Below the pieces are notes generated by a model. That model ran no database searches. It was not told where the DNA came from and saw nothing but the letters and a program-made list of their open reading frames with translations. Shown piece after piece: positions 18,830 through 27,891 of a DNA stretch of 64,000 nt. The first letter of the stretch is position 1. Every line of letters starts with the position of its first letter. The position numbers were made by a program, and so were the translations under genes. Origin of the DNA: Saccharopolyspora phatthalungensis (GTDB taxonomy: Bacteria; Actinomycetota; Actinomycetes; Mycobacteriales; Pseudonocardiaceae); NCBI RefSeq assembly GCF_014203395.1, contig NZ_JACHIW010000001.1, forward strand, positions 3,269,501 to 3,333,500. Direction: 5' to 3'.

Positions 18830-19221
18830 TCTATTTCGATTCCTCCGCGCTGGTCAAACTGATCGCGCCCGAGCCGGAGAGCAGGGCGTTGAGCCAGTGG
18901 ATCCGCGAGCGCTGGGAGCGCCCCCGCGTCACCAGCGCGTTGTCGAAGGTGGACGTGCTGCGCACGTTCCGTGAGGTCGGCCCGGCCGCCGAAGATCTAG
19001 CGTCGATCATCGTGTCGAAGATCGACCAGCTGCCGGTGAAGCAAGACGTGCTGGACGTGGCAACCGAGCTGCGGTGCAACGTCGGGCCGGTGGACGCCAT
19101 CCACCTCGCGTCCGCCTGCAAGATCAAGGACGGCCTGCATGCTTACGTCTCCTACGACCCGGCATTGCTGGCGGCGGCCGAAGACGCGGGCCTGGCCACC
19201 GCATCCCCCGGCGTGAACTGA
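18826..19221 (+). CDS. vapC: PIN-domain ribonuclease toxin, VapC-like
   Basis: This 131-aa PIN-domain protein is probably the toxin of a type II pair that cleaves RNA when free of the antitoxin. The first acidic residue is in YFDSSALVKL. The conserved Ser/Thr-rich helix (VTSALSKVDVLRTF) follows, and further acids are in VGPVDAIHLASA and the C-terminal YVSYDPALLAAAEDAGL. The TTG start at 18826 overlaps the antitoxin stop by three bases and is preceded by AGGAG. All residues expected for activity appear present, so the pair looks functional. Confidence 0.88.
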   Translation: MIYFDSSALVKLIAPEPESRALSQWIRERWERPRVTSALSKVDVLRTFREVGPAAEDLASIIVSKIDQLPVKQDVLDVATELRCNVGPVDAIHLASACKIKDGLHAYVSYDPALLAAAEDAGLATASPGVN

Positions 19222-19322
19222 CGGCCGGTCGTTGCTCGTCGGTGTCGTGAGTGGCGTGGTCGCCGTGGCGGGCACCCGCCACTCACGACAGCTCGGGGCA
19301 GCGGCGCGGTTACAGTGGGGGC

Positions 19323-20180
19323 ATGCCGGTTCGAGCTCCGTTGAAGCCAGGCGTGCAGACGCCGCGTCGCCCAGTCCCAGCGCACATCGAGCGCCCCGAA
19401 TACGTCGACAAACCGGCCCCCAAGCGCAACACCGACCCCTACGTGCAGCCGCCCGAGATCATCGAGGCGATGCGGGTGGCGGGCAAGCTCGCCGCGCAGG
19501 CCCTGGTCGAGGCGGGCAAGGCGGTGCAGCCCGGCGTCGCCACCGACGAGGTCGACGCGGTGGTGCACGAGTTCTTCTGCGACCACGGGGTCTACCCGTC
19601 GACGTTGGGTTACCGGGGCTTTCCGAAGTCGTCCTGCACCTCGCTGAACGAGGTGATCTGCCACGGCATCCCGGATACGACGGTGATCCAGGACGGCGAC
19701 ATCGTCAACGTCGACGTGACCGGCTTCATCGGCGGGGTGCACGGCGACACCAACGCGACGTTCCTGGCGGGAGAGGTTTCCGACGAGGTGCGGCTGCTGG
19801 TGGAGCGCACCCACGAGTCGCTGATGCGGGGGATCAAGGCGGCCAAGCCGGGGCGTCAGCTCAACGTGATCGGCCGGGTCATCGAGTCCTATGCCAAGCG
19901 GTTCGGCTACGGCGTGGTGCGCGACTTCACCGGGCACGGCATCGGTCGCTCGTTCCACAGCGGACTGGTGATCCTGCACTATGACGAGCCGTCGGTGCAG
20001 ACCGTCCTGGAACCGGGGATGACCTTCACCATCGAGCCGATGATCACCCTCGGCACCCACGAGTACGACATGTGGGACGACGGCTGGACGGTGACCACCA
20101 AGGACAAGAGCTGGACGGCCCAGTTCGAACACACCATCCTGATCACCGAAGAAGGCAACGAAATCCTCACCCTGCCGTAG
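19323..20180 (+). CDS. map: Methionine aminopeptidase, type I
   Basis: This enzyme removes the initiator methionine from nascent proteins. The 285-aa length includes an N-terminal extension of about 40 residues with the PxxP-like [20 protein letters not shown], as in the type Ic enzymes of actinobacteria. The five metal ligands are in VNVDVTGFI and GDTNATF (Asp, Asp), GHGIG (His), TIEPM (Glu) and QFEHT (Glu). ATG 19323 is preceded by GTGGGGG. It completes the dxr-rip1-ispG-PBP-map block. VapBC is an insertion between the PBP and map relative to that order. Confidence 0.95.
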   Translation: MPVRAPLKPGVQTPRRPVPAHIERPEYVDKPAPKRNTDPYVQPPEIIEAMRVAGKLAAQALVEAGKAVQPGVATDEVDAVVHEFFCDHGVYPSTLGYRGFPKSSCTSLNEVICHGIPDTTVIQDGDIVNVDVTGFIGGVHGDTNATFLAGEVSDEVRLLVERTHESLMRGIKAAKPGRQLNVIGRVIESYAKRFGYGVVRDFTGHGIGRSFHSGLVILHYDEPSVQTVLEPGMTFTIEPMITLGTHEYDMWDDGWTVTTKDKSWTAQFEHTILITEEGNEILTLP

Positions 20181-20252
20181 CCGCCGGCATTCCAGAGTCG
20201 TCTTGCGGGGCGGGTTGCGGAGGGGACTGAGCCGGTGCGGTAGGAACGTCGT

Positions 20253-21773
20253 GTGAACGCACTGCTGGTCGCTGGGACGACGTCGGATGCCGGGAAGAGC
20301 GTGGTCACCGCCGGGATCTGTCGTTGGCTGGCGCGCGGCGGCGCTCGGGTCGCGCCGTTCAAGGCGCAGAACATGTCCAACAACTCCGTGGTCACGCCCG
20401 ATGGCGGCGAGATCGGGCGGGCCCAGGCATTGCAGGCCGCCGCGTGCGGTGTCGAGCCTTCGGTGCGGTTCAATCCGGTGCTGCTCAAGCCCGGTAGCGA
20501 CCGCAGTTCGCAGGTTGTGGTGCTGGGGCACGTCTCCGGCGAGGTGACCGCGATGTCCTACCGGGCCCGCAAGGCCGCCTTGCTGGACACTGTCGTGTCC
20601 ACACTGGACGGTCTGCGCGCCGACTACGACTACGTGGTATGTGAGGGTGCCGGGTCGCCGGCCGAGATCAACCTGCGGGCCAACGACATCGCCAACATGG
20701 GCCTCGCGCAGGCCGCCGGGCTGCCGGTGCTGGTAGTCGGCGACATCGACCGCGGCGGGGTGTTCGCCCAGCTCTACGGCACCCTCGCGTTGCTGGACGC
20801 GGCGGACCAGGCGCTGGTCGCCGGGTTCCTGATCAACAAGTTTCGCGGCGATCCGGCGTTGCTGGAACCGGGCTTGGACCAACTGCGCTCGCTGACCGGC
20901 CGCCCGGTGCACGGCGTGCTGCCGTGGGCCGAGGAGCTGTGGCTGGACGCCGAGGACTCGCTGTCCTACGTGGCAGACGGGGTGGTCGGGCGCCCCGCCC
21001 CGCCAAGCGGCGGCCAGTGGTTGCGCGTCGCGGTGCCGAGGCTGCCGCGGATCTCCAACGCAACCGATGTGGAGGCGCTGGCCGCCGAACCGGGCGTCGC
21101 GGTTCGGTTCGTCACCGAGCCGTCGCGGCTGGCCGATGCGGACCTGGTCGTGCTGCCCGGCTCGAAGTCGACGGTCGCGGACCTGGACTGGCTGCGACGC
21201 AGCGGCCTGGCCGAGGCGATCCGGGCGCATGCCCGCGCCGGAATGCCGGTGGCCGGGATCTGCGGCGGTTTCCAGATGCTGACCCGGCACATCAGCGACG
21301 AGGTCGAGTCCGGGATGGGCGTGGTCGACGGGCTCGGATTGCTGGACCTGGAGATCGAGTTCGCGCCGAGCAAGATCCTGGCCCGGCCGAGCGGCCGGGC
21401 CTTCGGCGAACCCGTTGCGGGCTACGAGATCCACCACGGTGTCGCGGTCCGCCGCGGCGACCTGGCACCGCTGGTGAGTCTGCCCGACGGGAAGGCCGAA
21501 GGAGGCGTGGCCGAATCGGTGCTCGGCACCCACTGGCACGGGCTGTTCGAGAACGACGCGTTCCGGCGGGCCTTCCTGCGCTGGGCAGCGGAGCGGGCCG
21601 GGCGGGAGGGCTTCGAACCGGCCGCCGACACGGTCTTCGCCGAGGTCCGCGCCGGGCAACTGGACCTGCTCGGGGACCTGGTGGAAAAGCACCTGGACAC
21701 CGATGCCCTGCGCCGCCTCCTCGACCGGGGCGTGCCCGCCGGTCTTCCACGGCTGCGCCAGGAGCTCGGGTGA
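20253..21773 (+). CDS. cobQ: Cobyric acid synthase (glutamine-hydrolysing)
   Basis: CobQ amidates side chains b, d, e and g of adenosylcobyrinic a,c-diamide. The 506-aa protein has an N-terminal dethiobiotin-synthetase-like ATPase domain ([13 protein letters not shown], residues 3-15; [10 protein letters not shown]) and a C-terminal glutaminase. The nucleophilic Cys is in [10 protein letters not shown], and the His is near GTHWHGLF. The GTG at 20253 starts the conserved N-terminus directly. It lies 24 kb from the main corrin genes of this window and has no riboswitch of its own in the 72-base gap after map. Confidence 0.95.
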   Translation: MNALLVAGTTSDAGKSVVTAGICRWLARGGARVAPFKAQNMSNNSVVTPDGGEIGRAQALQAAACGVEPSVRFNPVLLKPGSDRSSQVVVLGHVSGEVTAMSYRARKAALLDTVVSTLDGLRADYDYVVCEGAGSPAEINLRANDIANMGLAQAAGLPVLVVGDIDRGGVFAQLYGTLALLDAADQALVAGFLINKFRGDPALLEPGLDQLRSLTGRPVHGVLPWAEELWLDAEDSLSYVADGVVGRPAPPSGGQWLRVAVPRLPRISNATDVEALAAEPGVAVRFVTEPSRLADADLVVLPGSKSTVADLDWLRRSGLAEAIRAHARAGMPVAGICGGFQMLTRHISDEVESGMGVVDGLGLLDLEIEFAPSKILARPSGRAFGEPVAGYEIHHGVAVRRGDLAPLVSLPDGKAEGGVAESVLGTHWHGLFENDAFRRAFLRWAAERAGREGFEPAADTVFAEVRAGQLDLLGDLVEKHLDTDALRRLLDRGVPAGLPRLRQELG

Positions 21774-21842
21774 CCCGCAGTTTCAGTCGAACTGCCGCTA
21801 CCCGCTTCGGGTTCCCGTGATCGGTGTGGCGCGGGTAACGTC

Positions 21843-22091
21843 ATGTGCATGGCTGCCGAGTTCTCCGTTGATGAAGCCCGCGAGCGGCTGGTGGAGCTGC
21901 TCGATCGCGCCGAATCGGGGGAGGAGATCGTGATCACTCGCTTCGGCGCGCCCTCGGTGCGGCTGCAAGCCGCGCCCGCCCGATCCACCGGACGCTTCGC
22001 CGCAGGCGTGATCGCGGCGGCATGGGTCGCCCCGGACACGGGCGACGCGTTCGACGTCGGAACGGACTACTGGCCGGACTCCTCGGCCTGA
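21843..22091 (+). CDS. Orphan Phd/YefM-type antitoxin
   Basis: This 82-aa protein begins with the Phd-like FSVDEARERLVELLDRAESGEEIVITRFGAPSVRL, a strand-helix-helix-strand DNA-binding fold. The C-terminal half, rich in Ala and Asp, is of no known type. No toxin gene follows: the next gene is convergent, 41 bases away. ATG 21849 is an alternative start. It may be a solitary regulator or the relic of a toxin-antitoxin pair. Confidence 0.7.
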   Translation: MCMAAEFSVDEARERLVELLDRAESGEEIVITRFGAPSVRLQAAPARSTGRFAAGVIAAAWVAPDTGDAFDVGTDYWPDSSA

Positions 22092-22132
22092 GCATCCGTT
22101 TCCGGACGCGCTCCCGTCGCCGAGGGCGAAGA

Positions 22133-22831
22133 TCAAACCGACTTCGGCGACTGCCCTTCCGACCCCATCTGGGCGAGCAGTTCGTCGAGGAACGCGCCCG
22201 CTTCCTCGGCGGCTCGGCGCGGCTCGCCATCGCGCACGGCGGCCAGCAGTTCGGTGTGCGAGACGTGCTGCTCCGGCGGGATCGCCGGGTCGAAAGTGGT
22301 TGCCACGCTGGAGGCCACCGCCTCGCGGATCCCCTCGTAGAGCGAGATCAACACCGGGTTGTGCGAAGCCGCGACCAGCCGGCGGTGGAACTCGGCATCG
22401 GTGGCGACGACCTCCGCGCGGTCCAGGCGTTGCACCGCGGCGTTGCGGTCGGCCAGGCAAACCTCCAGCTCGCGCAGGTCGTCATCGGTTCGCGCCCCGG
22501 CGGCCAGCCGCGCGCCCTCCACCTCCAGCGCGCGCCGGACTTCCAGGACTTGGCGCAGCTCGGGGCCGCAGAGCTTGCGCACCGCCCCGGAGATCTCGTT
22601 CGTGGCGCGCACGAACGTGCCGTCGCCCTGCCGCACTTCCAGCAGGCCGACGTGCGAGAGCGCACGCACCGCTTCGCGAACGGTGTTGCGTCCGACGCCG
22701 AGAGCGGTCACGAGCTCGGCCTCGGGCGGGATCTTCTCGCCCAGCGGCCATTCCCCGGACGACACGAGCTCCCGGATCTGGGTGATGACCTGATCGACCA
22801 GCCCGGTCCGTTTGGCGGTGACCAAAGGCAC
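22133..22831 (-). CDS. FadR-subfamily GntR regulator
   Basis: This 232-aa repressor-type protein has an N-terminal winged helix (GLVDQVITQIRELVSSGEWPLGEKIPPEAELVTALGVGRNTVREAVRAL in outline) and a C-terminal FCD ligand-binding domain. In the FCD domain VLEVRRALEVEGARLAA, DAEFHRRLVAASHNPVL and HTELLAAVRDG carry the Asp and three His of the usual metal site. The GTG at 22831 is preferred: AAAGGA stands 8 bases upstream. An ATG at 22855 lies inside a palindrome and has no ribosome site. It is divergent from the MFS gene and probably controls it. Confidence 0.88.
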   Translation of the reverse strand: MPLVTAKRTGLVDQVITQIRELVSSGEWPLGEKIPPEAELVTALGVGRNTVREAVRALSHVGLLEVRQGDGTFVRATNEISGAVRKLCGPELRQVLEVRRALEVEGARLAAGARTDDDLRELEVCLADRNAAVQRLDRAEVVATDAEFHRRLVAASHNPVLISLYEGIREAVASSVATTFDPAIPPEQHVSHTELLAAVRDGEPRRAAEEAGAFLDELLAQMGSEGQSPKSV

Positions 22832-22848
22832 TGACAGGTCCTTTCGTC

Positions 22849-22865
22849 CAAACATCCTATGTTTG
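22849..22865. promoter_or_regulatory. Palindromic operator candidate between fadR-like and MFS genes
   Basis: CAAACAT-CCT-ATGTTTG is a perfect 7-bp inverted repeat with a 3-base spacer. It sits 18 bases before the regulator start and 16 before the transporter start. Its size and position fit a GntR-family operator for autoregulation and control of the transporter. Confidence 0.55.
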
Positions 22866-22880
22866 ACATACTAGGCCGCG

Positions 22881-24188
22881 ATGTCCATGAGGTCACGATC
22901 CCAGCATGTCCCCGACCATGTGGCTGACCAGAATGCCACCCCACCCGCAGCCGATCGCCACCCGGACGCGCTTTCGCTCGAGAACGAGGGCGCAGCCGAG
23001 ACGGTTCTGCCCAACCGGCACGTAGCCGTCGCCGGTGGTGGGCTGCTGCTGGCCGGGGTTGCGCTGGCAGCGGCGAACATGCGCCCGGCGGTTACCAGCC
23101 TGGCGTCCGTGCTCGGTGAAGTTCGTGACTCGCTCGGTGCCTCCAGCACCTGGGCGAGCGTGGTGACCTCGGTGCCCACGCTGTGCTTCGGGCTCGCGGG
23201 CATCGGCGCGCCGCTGCTGGCCAGGCGGATGGGCATCAACAAGGTCGTCGGCGGCTCGCTTGCCGTGCTGACCGGCGCGATGCTGCTGCGGGTCGTCAAC
23301 GGCCCGTGGGCGGTGCTGGGCGGCACCGTCCTGGTCTGCGCCGCGATCGCGATGTGCAACGTGCTGATCCCGGTGGTGGTCAAGGAGTCCTTCCCGACCC
23401 GCGTCGGGATGGCCACCGCGCTCTACACCACCGCGATGGCAGCGGGCGGCTCCGCCGGTTCGGCGCTGACGCCCTACCTGAACTCCGCCACCGGCAGCTG
23501 GCGATTATCGCTGGCGACCTGGGCGGTGGTGGCGCTGACCGCGCTGTGCGTGTGGTTGCCCGCGACGGCTCGCCGCACTCCGACCCGGCAGGTGGCGGGC
23601 CCCGCTTCGAAAGGGCCACGCCGTTCGCTGATGCGCAGCCCGCTGGCGTGGGTGATCACCATTTACTTCGCGCTGCAATCACTGGTCGCCTACGTCGTGA
23701 TGGGCTGGATGCCCGAGGTGCTCAAAGACGCTGGGATGGACGGCGCGACCGCAGGCATGCTGCTCGGGTTGTTGTTGCTGGTCGGCGTGCCGAGCAACAT
23801 GATCTTGCCGCCACTGGTGACCAGGACACGCAGCCAGTCCGGCTGGGCCATTGGGTTCGCGGTGCTGACCCTTACCGGTGTGTCCGGGTTGCTGCTGGCA
23901 CCGATGGCCATGCCGGTGGTGTGGGCGCTGGCGATCGGCGTCGGGATGAGCGGGTTCCCGCTGGCCCTCGTGTTCATCTCGCTGCGCACCGTCAACGCGG
24001 CCGACACCGGGGCGCTGTCCGCGATGTCGCAGAGCATCGGCTACCTGATCTCATCCGTCGGGCCGTTCCTTTTCGGCGTGCTGCACGACGTCACCGGTAC
24101 GTGGTCGGTCTCGCTGTCGGCGATCGTGGTTCTCGTCGCGGTGCAGGCGGTCTTCGGCGTCATCGCGGGCCGCCCGCGCACCATCTAG
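22881..24188 (+). CDS. MFS transporter, CynX/NimT type
   Basis: This 435-aa membrane protein has a soluble N-terminus of about 45 residues and twelve hydrophobic segments. The first, GGGLLLAGVALAAANMRPAVTSLASVL, carries the AANMRPAVTS motif of the cyanate/2-nitroimidazole (CynX/NimT) transporters. The second half begins LAWVITIYFALQSLVAYVVMGW. The direction of transport and the substrate are unknown. It is divergent from a FadR-like regulator. The left edge of the integrated element begins just after its stop. Confidence 0.87.
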   Translation: MSMRSRSQHVPDHVADQNATPPAADRHPDALSLENEGAAETVLPNRHVAVAGGGLLLAGVALAAANMRPAVTSLASVLGEVRDSLGASSTWASVVTSVPTLCFGLAGIGAPLLARRMGINKVVGGSLAVLTGAMLLRVVNGPWAVLGGTVLVCAAIAMCNVLIPVVVKESFPTRVGMATALYTTAMAAGGSAGSALTPYLNSATGSWRLSLATWAVVALTALCVWLPATARRTPTRQVAGPASKGPRRSLMRSPLAWVITIYFALQSLVAYVVMGWMPEVLKDAGMDGATAGMLLGLLLLVGVPSNMILPPLVTRTRSQSGWAIGFAVLTLTGVSGLLLAPMAMPVVWALAIGVGMSGFPLALVFISLRTVNAADTGALSAMSQSIGYLISSVGPFLFGVLHDVTGTWSVSLSAIVVLVAVQAVFGVIAGRPRTI

Positions 24189-24692
24189 AGAGAGTGTTTC
24201 AAAGGTGGTTTGCTTAGCCGTGCGGGTAGCGGCCCCCTGCGAAAGTTACTGTCGCCGCCTGGTCTCCGGGATTCCCGACTGATGTATGCCCAATACACGG
24301 CGCTTGGGCTGTCCTCGCCAGGCGACGTCTGAGCCGTTTGGGACCCTGTTGGGGCGGCGGTGCAAGCTGAGAGTCCCACACCGCAAGCGGCTGACGCCGC
24401 TTATAAACGACCATAGTGCCGTTCGCCGGGCGGGCGATTCCGCGCGAAACTGGCGGTCTCGGTGGGGAGCTAGCGCCGATTTCGCGCTCCCACTTACGGG
24501 TTTTACACAGACCAGCGCCGGACCACCGGGCAGACCGTTACCAGCGGCAATACCCCCGACCCGACGCCAGTAGGCCAGGAACCCGAAGGTTCCCACCACG
24601 CCCGATGATCTGTGTAGGCCACCGCGCAGGCCAGGTCGGTAACGTCGGGCCAGACGTTGCCGAACAGGCCCCTGTAAGTGAGGGAGCTGCAA
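24189..24692. other. Gene-free left end of the element
   Basis: These 504 bases precede the integrase. No gene is supported. At 24494-24506 the sequence around GGTTTTACACA recurs inverted near the other end (about 33038-33054), in the context TTACnGGTTTTACACA. The first bases after the MFS stop, GAGAGTGTTTCAAAGG, resemble the end of an insertion sequence, but no partner end was found. Confidence 0.4.
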
Positions 24693-26282
24693 GTGGCAAG
24701 GGTGTTGGGCCGTATCCGGCTGAGCCGGTTTCAAGGGCTGGAAGACGTCACCACGTCGCCGGAACGTCAGAGGCTCGCGATCGAGAAGTGGGCCGACGTG
24801 AACGGTCACGAGATCGTTGGTTGGGCTGAGGATCTGGACCTTGGCCGGTCGGTTGACCCGTTGACTGCTCCGGAACTGTCGAAGTAGTTCACCGAGCCTG
24901 AGCGGATCGATGCGTGGGACATCGTGGCCGCGTACCGCCTTGACCGTTTGGCTACGGGTTCGATCTACCTGAGCCGAGTGATGTCCTGGTGTCAGGATCA
25001 CGGCAAGTCGATCGTCTCCACTTCTGAGACCTTCGATCTCAGTTCGGGTCCTGGGCGGATGGTCGCGTTCATCCTGGCTGAGGTTGCCGCTGGTGAGCTT
25101 GAGGCGATCCGGGAACGCAACACCAACACGTTCGATTACAACTACTCACAGGGCAAGTACAAGGGCCGCATGACGCCGTACGGCTACAAGGCCGATGGCG
25201 ACAAGTACGTGGTTGACCACGATGCGAAAGCGATCATCCTGGAAGCTGCGCAGCGGATCATTGATCAGGAGTCGCTACGGTCGGTTCTGATCGATTTGAA
25301 CAAACGTGGTGTCCCGTCTCCGCGTGATCAGAACAGGGTCAACAACGGAAAAGCACCCAAGGGTGAGCAGTGGAGTAACCAGAGCCTTACCCGGATTCTG
25401 TCGTCTGAGACGTTGCTCGGTTACACGCTGCGGCGTGAGGTGATCACCGGTCCGGACGGTAAGCCCATCTGTAACGCCAAGGGGGAGAAGCAGTTCGGCA
25501 AGGAGTACGTCGTCAGGGACGAAACCGGAGCACCGGTGAAGCGGGCTGAGGAGATCCTGAGCCGTTCCCGTTTCGACGAACTACAGGAAGCCCTGAGCAA
25601 GAAAACCAGGTCAGCTCCGAAGCGCCGGACCACTGAAACCGCGTTGCTACTTCGGGTGCTGTTCTGCCAATGTGGTGAACCGATGTACCGGGTTTTCAAC
25701 GGGTCCAAGGCGTATTACCGATGCGCCAGCGCCAACAAGGGGCAGGCATGCGGGAACACAACGGTTCGCCTGGAATCGACCAATGAGAACTTCACCCGGA
25801 TTCTGATGGAGCACTACGGGGACCACGCGATGCAAAAGCGTGTCTACGTCCCAGCGACCAACAACGCTGATGAACTCGCGTCGATCGAAGCAGAGATCGA
25901 GAACATTGCTGAGATGGTCATGTCCCCAGCGTTCCGGGGCAAGACCAGGGACAAGTTGAACCAGCGTCTTGAAGCCCTGGACGCTCGCAGGACTGAGCTT
26001 GAAGGTCAAGCGGTGCAGCTTGCCGGGTACCGGATGGAACCGACCGGGGAGACGTTCTCTGCGCACTTCGAAGCGTTTGACGCTGACCAGCGGAACGCGT
26101 TCCTGCGTAATGCCAAGGTTCGGGTCATATGGGACGATTCTACGTTCGTCGCTGTGCTGGGTGCCGGTTCGATCCTGAACCTGATCAACCCTGGCGCTAT
26201 CCCCGTTGTCGCCGACGACGGTTACCGGCTCAGCGCTGCGGAAGCAGACGTGCTGATGGAACACTTGGGAGAGACCGAGTGA
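24693..26282 (+). pseudogene. int: Large serine recombinase (integrase) interrupted by an in-frame TAG
   Basis: Large serine integrases catalyse site-specific insertion of actinobacterial elements. From the GTG at 24693 (GGGAG upstream) the frame encodes the resolvase domain start VARVLGRIRLSRFQG, with the nucleophilic Ser in RLSR, and then TTSPERQRLAIEKW. A TAG at 24885-24887 follows, and the same frame resumes FTEPERIDAWDIVAAYRLDRL and runs open to 26282. Homologues usually have Trp at this place, so a TGG-to-TAG change is the simplest cause. The recombinase domain, a Cys4 zinc ribbon (CQCGEPM ... YYRCASANKGQACG) and the coiled coil are otherwise intact. Translation restarting at 24924 would lack the catalytic Ser. 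Confidence 0.85.
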
Positions 26283-26668
26283 ACGAGGAACTAGAAACGC
26301 TGAGCATTGCGGAAGCAGCCGCAGAATGTGGCATGGACGTTGACGAATTCCTCACCACCATGACCTTGGTTGGCAAAATGAACCCGGTCGGTGAAGACGG
26401 TTACGAACCTGTCGGTTCAGGTTGGGTCCGGGTGGAGAACCCCAAGGAATGCCGGACCCTGATCAACCGTCCGTGTTGGGTCCAGGCGTGGATAGATCAC
26501 AACGGGTTGACCGTGAAACGGTCCGGCCTGGTTCCCGAGGATGACCCGGTTCTTGCTCCGGTTCGTGAGTTCCTTGCCGACAACCGGACCGAGCTAGTCA
26601 GCTCCGAGGAAACCGAAGATGACCGTTGGATGTGGTCCTTGATCACTACGGTTTACCGGGTGCTGTAA
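26279..26668 (+). CDS. Hypothetical protein coupled to the integrase
   Basis: This 129-aa protein of no recognised family has its GTG start overlapping the integrase stop (GTGA) with GGGAGAG upstream, so it is translationally coupled. It begins ELETLSIAEAAAECGMDVDEFLTTMTLVGKMNPVG, which could be a helix-turn-helix or excisionase-like segment. It continues with a Trp-rich part (CWVQAWIDHNGL) and an acidic C-terminus (SSEETEDDRWMW). Its place after the integrase suggests a directionality or accessory factor, but this is inference. Two hairpins follow. Confidence 0.65.
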   Translation: MNEELETLSIAEAAAECGMDVDEFLTTMTLVGKMNPVGEDGYEPVGSGWVRVENPKECRTLINRPCWVQAWIDHNGLTVKRSGLVPEDDPVLAPVREFLADNRTELVSSEETEDDRWMWSLITTVYRVL

Positions 26669-26739
26669 ACGCTCAGAGCCCCTGTGTGGCTCCGGGACCG
26701 TAGGGGCACCCCCCGACCGAACTACCCGGACAACCATTC

Positions 26740-26771
26740 AGCCGCTCAGCAACCAAGCTGGGCGGCTTTTT
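26740..26771 (+). terminator. Terminator after the integrase operon
   Basis: An 11-bp stem (26740-26750 with 26757-26767, one T.G pair) with loop AACCAA is followed directly by a T-run. It is a textbook intrinsic terminator. Confidence 0.85.
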
Positions 26772-26879
26772 GGTGCCCTGCTCCCTGTGCTTGCGATGTT
26801 CACAACGCAGCCCAGAAGGCCGGTAAACGGTCCTGAAAGCCACGTAGACGAACTTTTCCTGTCCCTGGTCTCTTATGAA

Positions 26880-27254
26880 GGGGTTAACCGGCTGGCCACT
26901 TCGTGACCAGCCGCTACAGTGGACCTAACGGTTAACCCGTTGACCAGCGGAAACGCTGGTCTTGGCTACTCCATTAGAGTGGTCTTCATCACAAATCTAG
27001 TGGTCCATATTCGGGTTTGGCTCCAAGAACACCTCTTAACAAGGGGAAGGAGAAAAACGGAGCCCCAAGCGGAGTTTTTCGACCGACCTATGACCACTAA
27101 CAAACAACCTTGGCGGTCTTCGTCGCAAGAGCACCTTCAACGGTGCGGATTTACGAAGTGTGACCACTATCTTTATTATGAAGGGACAAACAGCCGCCGA
27201 AAGCGGCTGATTCTTATTTGGTTTTGAAACTCAACCAACCTGAGAGTTGGTTGA
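26880..27254. other. Hairpin-rich noncoding region of the element
   Basis: The whole 26669-27453 gap (785 bases) has no convincing gene. It contains an inverted repeat GGGTTAACCG (26881-26890) and CGGTTAACCC (26929-26938). Within it is a hairpin, GGCTGGCCAC/GTGACCAGCC (26890-26912). A GAAA-tetraloop stem is at 26942-26961, GAAAAAC/GTTTTTC at 27052-27080, a stem at 27191-27209, and TCAACCAAC/GTTGGTTGA at 27231-27254. It could hold an origin of replication or transfer, or a structured RNA. A 45-codon frame at 27090-27227 runs through a terminator and is doubtful. Confidence 0.5.
27191..27209 (+). terminator. Hairpin, probable terminator
   Basis: CAGCCGC-CGAAA-GCGGCTG is followed by the T-rich ATTCTTATTTGG. 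It would end a transcript coming from the hairpin-rich region. Confidence 0.6.
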
Positions 27255-27360
27255 TGATCTCCTATTCCGTTGTGTCGGTTCCCTCTCTCCGGCTGACATA
27301 ACGGTTAGTTGAGATCCTGTAGGAAGCCAGGTTTACGGTGGCCTGGATTCCTCTGGTCTT

Positions 27361-27412
27361 CCCCCGTGGTGGCTTTGTCTCCGGAGTGTCGCCGGTCACC
27401 ACGGGGGTTTTT
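27361..27412 (+). terminator. Intrinsic terminator with an extended loop
   Basis: An 11-bp stem CCCCCGTGGTG (27361-27371) pairs with CACCACGGGGG (27397-27407) and is followed by five T residues. It lies 47 bases before the HTH gene and insulates it from upstream transcription, or attenuates it. Confidence 0.8.
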
Positions 27413-27453
27413 CATGTGCCCTTTAAACTCAGACAGATTGAGGTGAACAAACC

Positions 27454-27699
27454 ATGAGCAGTAACTACCGTAGTCCTGGTGATCCGAGGCTGTTTGCCTC
27501 GGCTCTATGGGAATACAAGAACGCCAATGAACTAACCCAACTCGAACTAGCCAATGAGCTGGGCGAGTCCGAAGGTGCGATTAACGCCTACCTGCATGCA
27601 GCGTATCCGCCTAGCGCCGGTCGGTTGTTCGCGATTTGCCGGAAGATCGGCGTAGATGTCCGAACCGTTCTTATTGAAGAGTGGGAGCCTTTGGGATGA
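27454..27699 (+). CDS. Small helix-turn-helix (XRE-like) protein
   Basis: This 81-aa protein has a cro/cI-type helix-turn-helix at about residues 24-60. ELTQLELANELGESEGAINAYLH forms the two DNA-contact helices, and AGRLFAICRKIGVDVRTVL resembles the usual fourth and fifth helices. TTGAGGTGAAC stands before the ATG. It is the first gene of a forward operon of overlapping very small genes and probably its regulator. Its stop overlaps the next start (ATGA). Confidence 0.8.
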   Translation: MSSNYRSPGDPRLFASALWEYKNANELTQLELANELGESEGAINAYLHAAYPPSAGRLFAICRKIGVDVRTVLIEEWEPLG

Positions 27700-27824
27700 C
27701 AGAGGTACAGCATCAGCTAGCCCTGTTCCGTGAACTGATCCAGGTTCACAAAGAGATCATGCTGCTACTGATTGCAGCTATCGAGCAAACGAGGGGGGAA
27801 CAGAATGCCTCGCAGGAACTCTAA
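27696..27824 (+). CDS. 42-residue predicted helical protein
   Basis: This short gene starts with the ATG of an ATGA overlap with the HTH gene. The product runs MTEVQHQLALFRELIQVHKE, then IMLLLIAAIEQTRGEQNASQEL, largely a predicted amphipathic or hydrophobic helix. It matches no family I know. The coupling to the HTH gene and the overlap with the next gene support translation. Confidence 0.55.
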   Translation: MTEVQHQLALFRELIQVHKEIMLLLIAAIEQTRGEQNASQEL

Positions 27825-27891
27825 CGCTGCTTGGCCAAGGCCACGGACACCTGTGGTTATCACCAACAAGAAAACCAACAAGCACAAGTGA
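27805..27891 (+). CDS. 28-residue basic peptide
   Basis: The ATG at 27805 is inside the end of the preceding gene in another frame and has GAGGGGGGAAC upstream, a very strong ribosome site. The product is highly basic: MPRRNSNAAWPRPRTPVVIT followed by NKKTNKHK. The stop TGA overlaps the GTG of the next gene. Its size and charge suggest nucleic-acid or ribosome binding, but this is a guess. Confidence 0.55.
   Translation: MPRRNSNAAWPRPRTPVVITNKKTNKHK

Noticed and set aside
19152..21692. An 846-codon reverse-strand open frame opposite map and cobQ.
   Set aside because: The forward genes are unambiguous enzymes with all active-site motifs. The reverse frame is rich in Arg, Gly and His with no domain or ribosome site.
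24189..24260. Possible insertion-sequence end just after the MFS stop (GAGAGTGTTTCAAAGG).
   Set aside because: I could not find a matching inverted end or any transposase fragment in this window.
27090..27227. A 45-codon forward frame in the hairpin-rich region, starting MTTNKQPWRS.
   Set aside because: Its 3' part runs through a clear terminator stem with a T-rich tail, and no family or strong ribosome site supports it.
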